Positions 30,327-34,623 of a stretch of DNA of 34,623 nucleotides are shown in pieces. Source of the stretch: Gnetum montanum (Eukaryota > Streptophyta > Gnetopsida > Gnetales > Gnetaceae); contig MNCI01026349.1 of the NCBI GenBank assembly GCA_015680685.1, positions 140,487-175,109 of the forward strand. The letters run 5' to 3'. The first letter of the stretch is position 1; every line of letters begins with the position of its first letter. The translations under genes and the position numbers were made by a program. The notes under the pieces are model-generated. The model was not told where the DNA came from and did not search any database. It saw only the letters and a program-made list of their open reading frames with translations.

Positions 30327-32400
30327 TTGTTTGAATTAGCAAATTTTCCAAACTTTGTAATCAAAATTCAAAAATTGCCTAAGGGTTGTAAATCGTTAGA
30401 AATTTTTCTAGAATTTTTGGGTAATTTGAAACTTTCTTATGATTGTAGATGCTACCAAAGAGAATCGAAGTTGGGGAACTATCACAACCAAGGGAGAGGA
30501 GACCTAAAGGAAGAGGTAGAATATGAGGCGTAGAACAAAATCCTCATGCAAAGCAAGAGGCACAATCCTATAGCATCCATTAGTCCACACCTACAACAAG
30601 GCAATTTGCATAGGTAGAAGTTGATGCATTTCTAGCTCCAAAACAAGGACAACACCTAACACTCTCCAAAGAGTGTTTATAGGCTATTCAAGAGAATTTC
30701 ATCATATCCACTGTGATAGTCGAACTCAATTTTGGATCCTTCATAGAGTTCACACTTGTCAAGGTCCATGAGCAACTTCAAACTTCTCCCATGTGGACCA
30801 CTATCTTAAGCAACAATGAATGGTGCTTTGGGGAAGTATAGTAATTCTTGTAGAACGAGCAAGATGATGCCATAATGAAAATTGAGGGAGTAACTGTGCC
30901 TTATTTAGTTGAAGTAATCGCAAGGGCACTAAATTTACCAAACGTTGGGACCAATATTGCTTAAATATCTACTGGGTCTAACATAGATGCATAGAATTTA
31001 TGGTTGCATAGGACAGATAGAACTATAGAAAAAGAATATAGTGGATTATCTGCTACTCAAAAGAACTACTTCAAGATTGAAACATACCACATCTTTCCAA
31101 CAAAGAGGCTTAATCAAATTTCCACCAAGGCTACTAGAGGAAGCACTATTTTGATAAAGAAATTCTATGTCAACATTGCACATATGCTATTTTTAGAAAT
31201 ATAAAAAAGATTTGAGGAGAAGAAGATAGGGAAACCCACTCTACCATTCCCTTGTCTTATTAGAAAGTTATGTTGACAAGTTGGAATTTTGGACTATACC
31301 AATGATCTTCATCAAGCCCAAAATACATCATATGTTGAAATTTCCAAGCTAGTACCACCCAAGAAAGATCAAGTAGAGAAAGAAGTAGGTATTGAGGCTA
31401 TAACAAGATCACTGTTAGGAAAAAATATTTCAACCATTAAAACAAAATAAGTAGGACCTAGTGAGTCAAATCCAACTAAAAAAAGAATAGGATAAAGTGC
31501 TTCATTAACATAATAAGATTGTAGACCTTTACTAAGCCATCTACAATAGATAGAAAAAATAATAAGTTGGGGTAGTAGAGAAGTCTTAAGCATGTATAGA
31601 GTCAAAGACAATCTTAACAAACCTATCATATACATAGGACCCATAACTTGTTAGGTATCTTTGCAAGTAGGAGAAGATGATGACTGGGCATAACAAATTT
31701 TAGGGAACACTGCATTATTTTAGGTGATATTAGAGATTGTAAAAGGAGCCACAGTAATTGTAATGCAACATCAAGATGTAGTCAAAGTAGTTGAAGTTAT
31801 AAGTGCTCGTATTAAAAAATTATTTAATGTTTCTATTGTGCCATCAATAGATACTACTAGAGTCAAAGATGTAGAAACCTTAGCTCAAATGTTAATGATC
31901 CCTATAGAACATGAAGATGCATTAGAGAAATTGCTATAAACAAAACAAGTTATGCAAAATCTTTTTGACATCTCTAGTAATATCGCTACAATATAGTCTG
32001 GGTTAATATCCACCAAGGGCAAGTTGGTTATGGTAGAACCAAGAATGCAATACATAGAAAATGAAGTGCAGAGGTTATAAGAAGAATTAGCTACATTAAG
32101 AATAGAAAGATAAGACCCTACATGACATATTACACTTGGCCAATTAGCACTATTTAGAGATGAAAAAATTAGTCAATTGATGATCAAATGAAAACAAATG
32201 AAGATGGAAAAGAAGAAAAAAGTGTGAAATGCCTTAGTAGTTAAAGCTCAAATGTATGTACATGTTAAGGCCATTGCTACATTAGAAGGAGAGAACAAAA
32301 GAAAAGCAAAAGAACATACTAGAAGAAAGCATTTATTAGCTTAGAGAGTAGTTTGCTAGAGTTAACCTTAATATTAGAAAACTAGTCCATGAGAATAGGA
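30327..32400 (+). pseudogene. Decayed Transposase_32-like plant transposon protein
   Basis: A + strand reading frame with many stops and a few shifts remains readable over about 2 kb. In order: a basic start (PRERRPKGRGR); a segment ending EGVTVPYLVEVIARALNLPN; HIFPTKRLNQISTKATRG; a stretch with NIAHMLFLEI; GKPTLPFPCLIRKLC; and a long charged, probably coiled-coil tail including the open frame at 31724-31939 (VKDVETLAQM). The order and words resemble the Pfam family called putative plant transposon protein (Transposase_32), often carried inside plant LTR retroelements. In-frame stops (for example after 31204) show it is dead. It runs opposite to the flanking LTRs. The family call is from memory and moderate. 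Confidence 0.45.
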
Positions 32401-32633
32401 CCCTATTAATGGAAGAAGTACATGTAATCTGACAAAAATCAGCCATTGAAATCAACGCATGAAAAAATAAGACCAAGAATCACGAGAGTCTTAAAGAGTA
32501 CTTTAGGAATCAACTGTTCATGTATAAATAGATCAATGAGAAAAAAATCTAGATGGCCAAAGCCAAGATAAGTTCTATAACATATTAAAAATTTGATTGG
32601 TAATTCATCTTGGATAATTTTTCCCATGTTTAT

Positions 32634-33561
32634 TGATGAAAGACAAGTACCCCTATGCTTAACCATATGAATCACTAAGCGTTCATGTGCAATCTCGTCG
32701 AATTCTGTGGACTTTATGTCTTTTGGTACACTAGCTTTTAGAAAGTGAACTTGCCCTAACAGTCATTCATTTTCTTCCCAATTACACTTGTGATGTACAA
32801 AGGCATGGTTAAATGTAATCAAGGCATATGATTTTTATTATTTTATGTTTTATGTTACTAGAGCTTTAAAATAGAGAAATGAAGTAATTTAATAGCTAAT
32901 TTAATTTAATTAATTTATTAATCTTTAACTAATCCTAACATAAGTATTCGATCCCACTCTCCATACACATTGTGACTGGATACAATACTACTAGGCTATC
33001 AAGCGTTAAGCACTGCTAGGATTACCAAGTGTTGTATGTTATGCTTGAAGCAAGCATGATTATGTGTTTAATCTATTTAGCTTAATTACTTAATTAATCA
33101 ATTAAAGTTTAGTTTAGATTAATTAATTACATAATTAATGAAAGTAGTAAATGCAAAAATAAATCATTACTCTATTCCAAGTGCTGTAAGGTTTGATCAA
33201 AAGGCTTGTCTTTATTGCCATTCACACTGGTGTGCTTAGGTACATTATTGCTTGAATAAAGATCTATACACTTTCTGACTCTTGCCGCGGGCACTCAGAG
33301 AAATATTCTAACTCTCAAATGACAAAACTGCAACAACTCTACTACAACTATGACTTGATCCTCTATAAACATGGTTGGTGAGTGCGTATTTATAGACTTT
33401 ATTATGGAGATGTCGACGGGGCCCCATAAATGTTGCAAACGCTACGTTGACGTGACCCTATTGATGAGGCAACACCATGTAGATGGGGTCGTGTCAACGA
33501 GGGCTTGTTAGTGAGGCCATGTCAACGAATACCCATTGACATAATACTTTGATGCTCATCA
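32634..33561 (-). mobile_element. LTR C, with TGATGA...TCATCA ends
   Basis: Read on the minus strand the segment starts TGATGAGC at 33561 and ends TTTCATCA at 32634, giving six-base inverted termini and a 928-base LTR. A TATA box (CTATAAATAC, minus) lies at 33395-33386 and an AATAAAG block near 33256. Its last bases (ggggta, then CATCA) parallel LTR A. Immediately outside its 5' end is a purine-rich TTGTGGGGGTA (33572-33562), the position of a polypurine tract. The other side shows only a ruined primer site. Confidence 0.65.
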
Positions 33562-33575
33562 TACCCCCACAACTG
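33562..33575 (-). other. Polypurine tract-like sequence
   Basis: On the minus strand, cagttgtgggggta directly precedes the LTR C start. This makes LTR C the 3' LTR of an element whose interior lies to the right. Confidence 0.45.
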
Positions 33576-33795
33576 AATGAAAGCTCATCCTTGAGTTCCT
33601 TTCAAAATTGGAAAGGTATGGGATTATTGATTAACTCTTGACATAACAAATTGATAGAGCAAAAATGAGTGCCTAAGTGTACAAATCAACACATTACAAA
33701 ATTGATGGTATTCATGACACAAAATTGAATACCATGACATGACTACTTAAAAATGGACAACGCATCCTTTAATAACATGAAGGTGGTTTAGAAGA

Positions 33796-34154
33796 TCAAA
33801 TAGTCCTAGGTGGTGGAGGCTCCGAAGGTTCTAAAGGACCTTCACTAGCTTTGGGCATGCGTAGTGGTTGAGGTGGCTGTGGTTGTTCTGTTGCAGCTAC
33901 AACCTTTAGTGGAAGGCGAAGGATATCTAGTAATACCTTCATCTTCTTCTCCTTGCTTTGGGGATCATTCATAGTTCACACGACATTGCCAATGTGGGCT
34001 GGAATGGGGGATATCCCACGGATAGGGCATTACTGGGAATAGCTCCTTGATGTTAACAAACCAGGTAGCAAATTGTTTGCATTCGACATTGAATGCCCTC
34101 ATTTCGTTTTGCAGCTCTTGTTAGTCATTCATTTTTTTGGCTAGGTTCTTGGTA
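33796..34154 (-). pseudogene. C-terminal remnant of a retroelement ORF
   Basis: Minus-strand coding remnant in two frames. The upstream part reads QELQNEMRAFNVECKQFATW, then ELFPVMPYPWDIPHSSPHWQ and CRVNYE before a stop. A shifted frame beginning MNDPQSKEKKMK (33972) continues through LDILRLPLKVVAATEQPQPP to a proline-rich end and TGA at 33798-33796. It lies about 220 bases before the polypurine tract. It could be the end of a gag, env-like or accessory protein; I do not recognise the family with confidence. Confidence 0.45.
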
Positions 34155-34623
34155 GTGTGCTGACCGAAATCGTCGGTGCGAGGCTGGAACGTTACGGGCA
34201 CCGAAAGATCAGCGGACTAGCACAGTCGACCCTGCCTCCGCTTGAGGGCGAGCTGGAGTGGACGAAGGTAGAGTGCCTTGGATGGTCTGCACACGGATCA
34301 AACAAGGACTTCCCCGAGCACCACCGAAGTGTTATACGCTGGGTTATGTGTAAACAGGGCGCAAACGGCGAAACAGGCGCAGACAACGTAAGCGTAGAGG
34401 GGCGTAAACAACGTTGAGCGTGAACAGCGTAAATAGAGATAGGCTCAGCGTAAGCATATATAGACGTAAACAGCGTAAACAAGTGCAAAGGGCGTAAACA
34501 GATGCAAACGGCGTAAACAGTGGGCGTACACGGACGTTGACGGAGCGTAAACGTAAGCAGGCATAAACAGAGCGTGGGCCAAATTAACGTAAAACTGTAA
34601 AAGAACTTGCAATAAGCGTGAAC
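34155..34623 (+). mobile_element. Start of another element with GCGTAAAC-type repeats
   Basis: Composition and texture change sharply at about 34155 (tgtgctgaccgaaatcgtcgg), interrupting the minus-strand coding remnant. From about 34345 to the window end a word of the form CGTAAAC recurs: six exact copies (34403, 34465, 34473, 34493, 34512, 34546) and about ten one-base variants such as CGTAAGC and CGTAAAT. This looks like the subterminal or LTR repeat region of a separate element inserted there. It is cut by the window edge, so the class and orientation are unknown. Confidence 0.4.

Noticed and set aside
32439-32675. Minus-strand open frame of 78 codons as a gag start next to LTR C
   Set aside because: It begins inside the LTR, has no similarity to the gag at the left end, and is hydrophobic without motif.
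26905-33561. LTR B and LTR C as the paired ends of a single 6.7 kb element
   Set aside because: By eye LTR B is closer to LTR A than to LTR C, so a simple pair is not supported; an alignment is needed to decide.
1-34623. CRISPR arrays, bacterial operons or integrated viral genes
   Set aside because: No repeat-spacer pattern, prokaryotic gene spacing or viral replication motif was seen; the repeats found are adjacent tandem or dispersed retroelement copies.

Overview
The window is nuclear DNA of a land plant. I favour a gymnosperm-type seed plant because two confident spliced genes sit in a long, AT-rich background of old, broken retroelements, and one of them has introns of 5.6 and 9.2 kb that have themselves been colonised by repeats. 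This lineage call is an inference; no organelle, bacterial or viral gene set is visible.

Two genes are supported, both on the + strand. Gene 1 (4704-20478) is a five-exon gene for a predicted 248-residue plastid-targeted protein of the DUF2358 family (NTF2-like fold). Its exons join in frame at canonical GT-AG sites: 131 residues with a transit-peptide-like N-terminus, then 51, 22, 16 and 25 residues plus split codons. Gene 2 (24470-26177) is a two-exon, very GC-rich gene for a predicted 513-residue plant U-box/armadillo-repeat E3 ubiquitin ligase, most like the PUB8/PUB9 type. It has period-5 microsatellites and small upstream ORFs in its leader and an AATAAA signal 231 bases after its stop. 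Nothing in the sequence links the two genes functionally.

Region by region: 1-1850 is the 5' end of a decayed minus-strand LTR retrotransposon (gag with a zinc knuckle, tRNA-Asp-type primer site, LTR). 1850-4700 is AT-rich spacer with short tandem repeats. 4704-20478 is gene 1; its introns hold four fragments of RTE-like LINEs, two tRNA-derived SINE-like copies, several two-copy tandem duplications, a strict 20-bp-period array of a near-palindromic AGAYRTCTC core, and a 50-bp enhancer-like tandem repeat placed just before a TATA box. 20479-23580 is intergenic with no supported gene. 23600-26430 is the U-box gene and its leader. 26900-34623 is a nest of LTR-retroelement remains: two LTRs related to the one at the left end, a decayed plus-strand ORF resembling the plant Transposase_32 family between them, a minus-strand ORF remnant ending just before the right-hand LTR, and at the right edge the start of another element carrying many copies of a GCGTAAAC-like motif.

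No clear new defence, biosynthetic or CRISPR-like system is visible. The most unusual structures are the 20-bp-period array, the 50-bp repeat/TATA module inside intron 2, and the oppositely oriented ORFs around a shared LTR.
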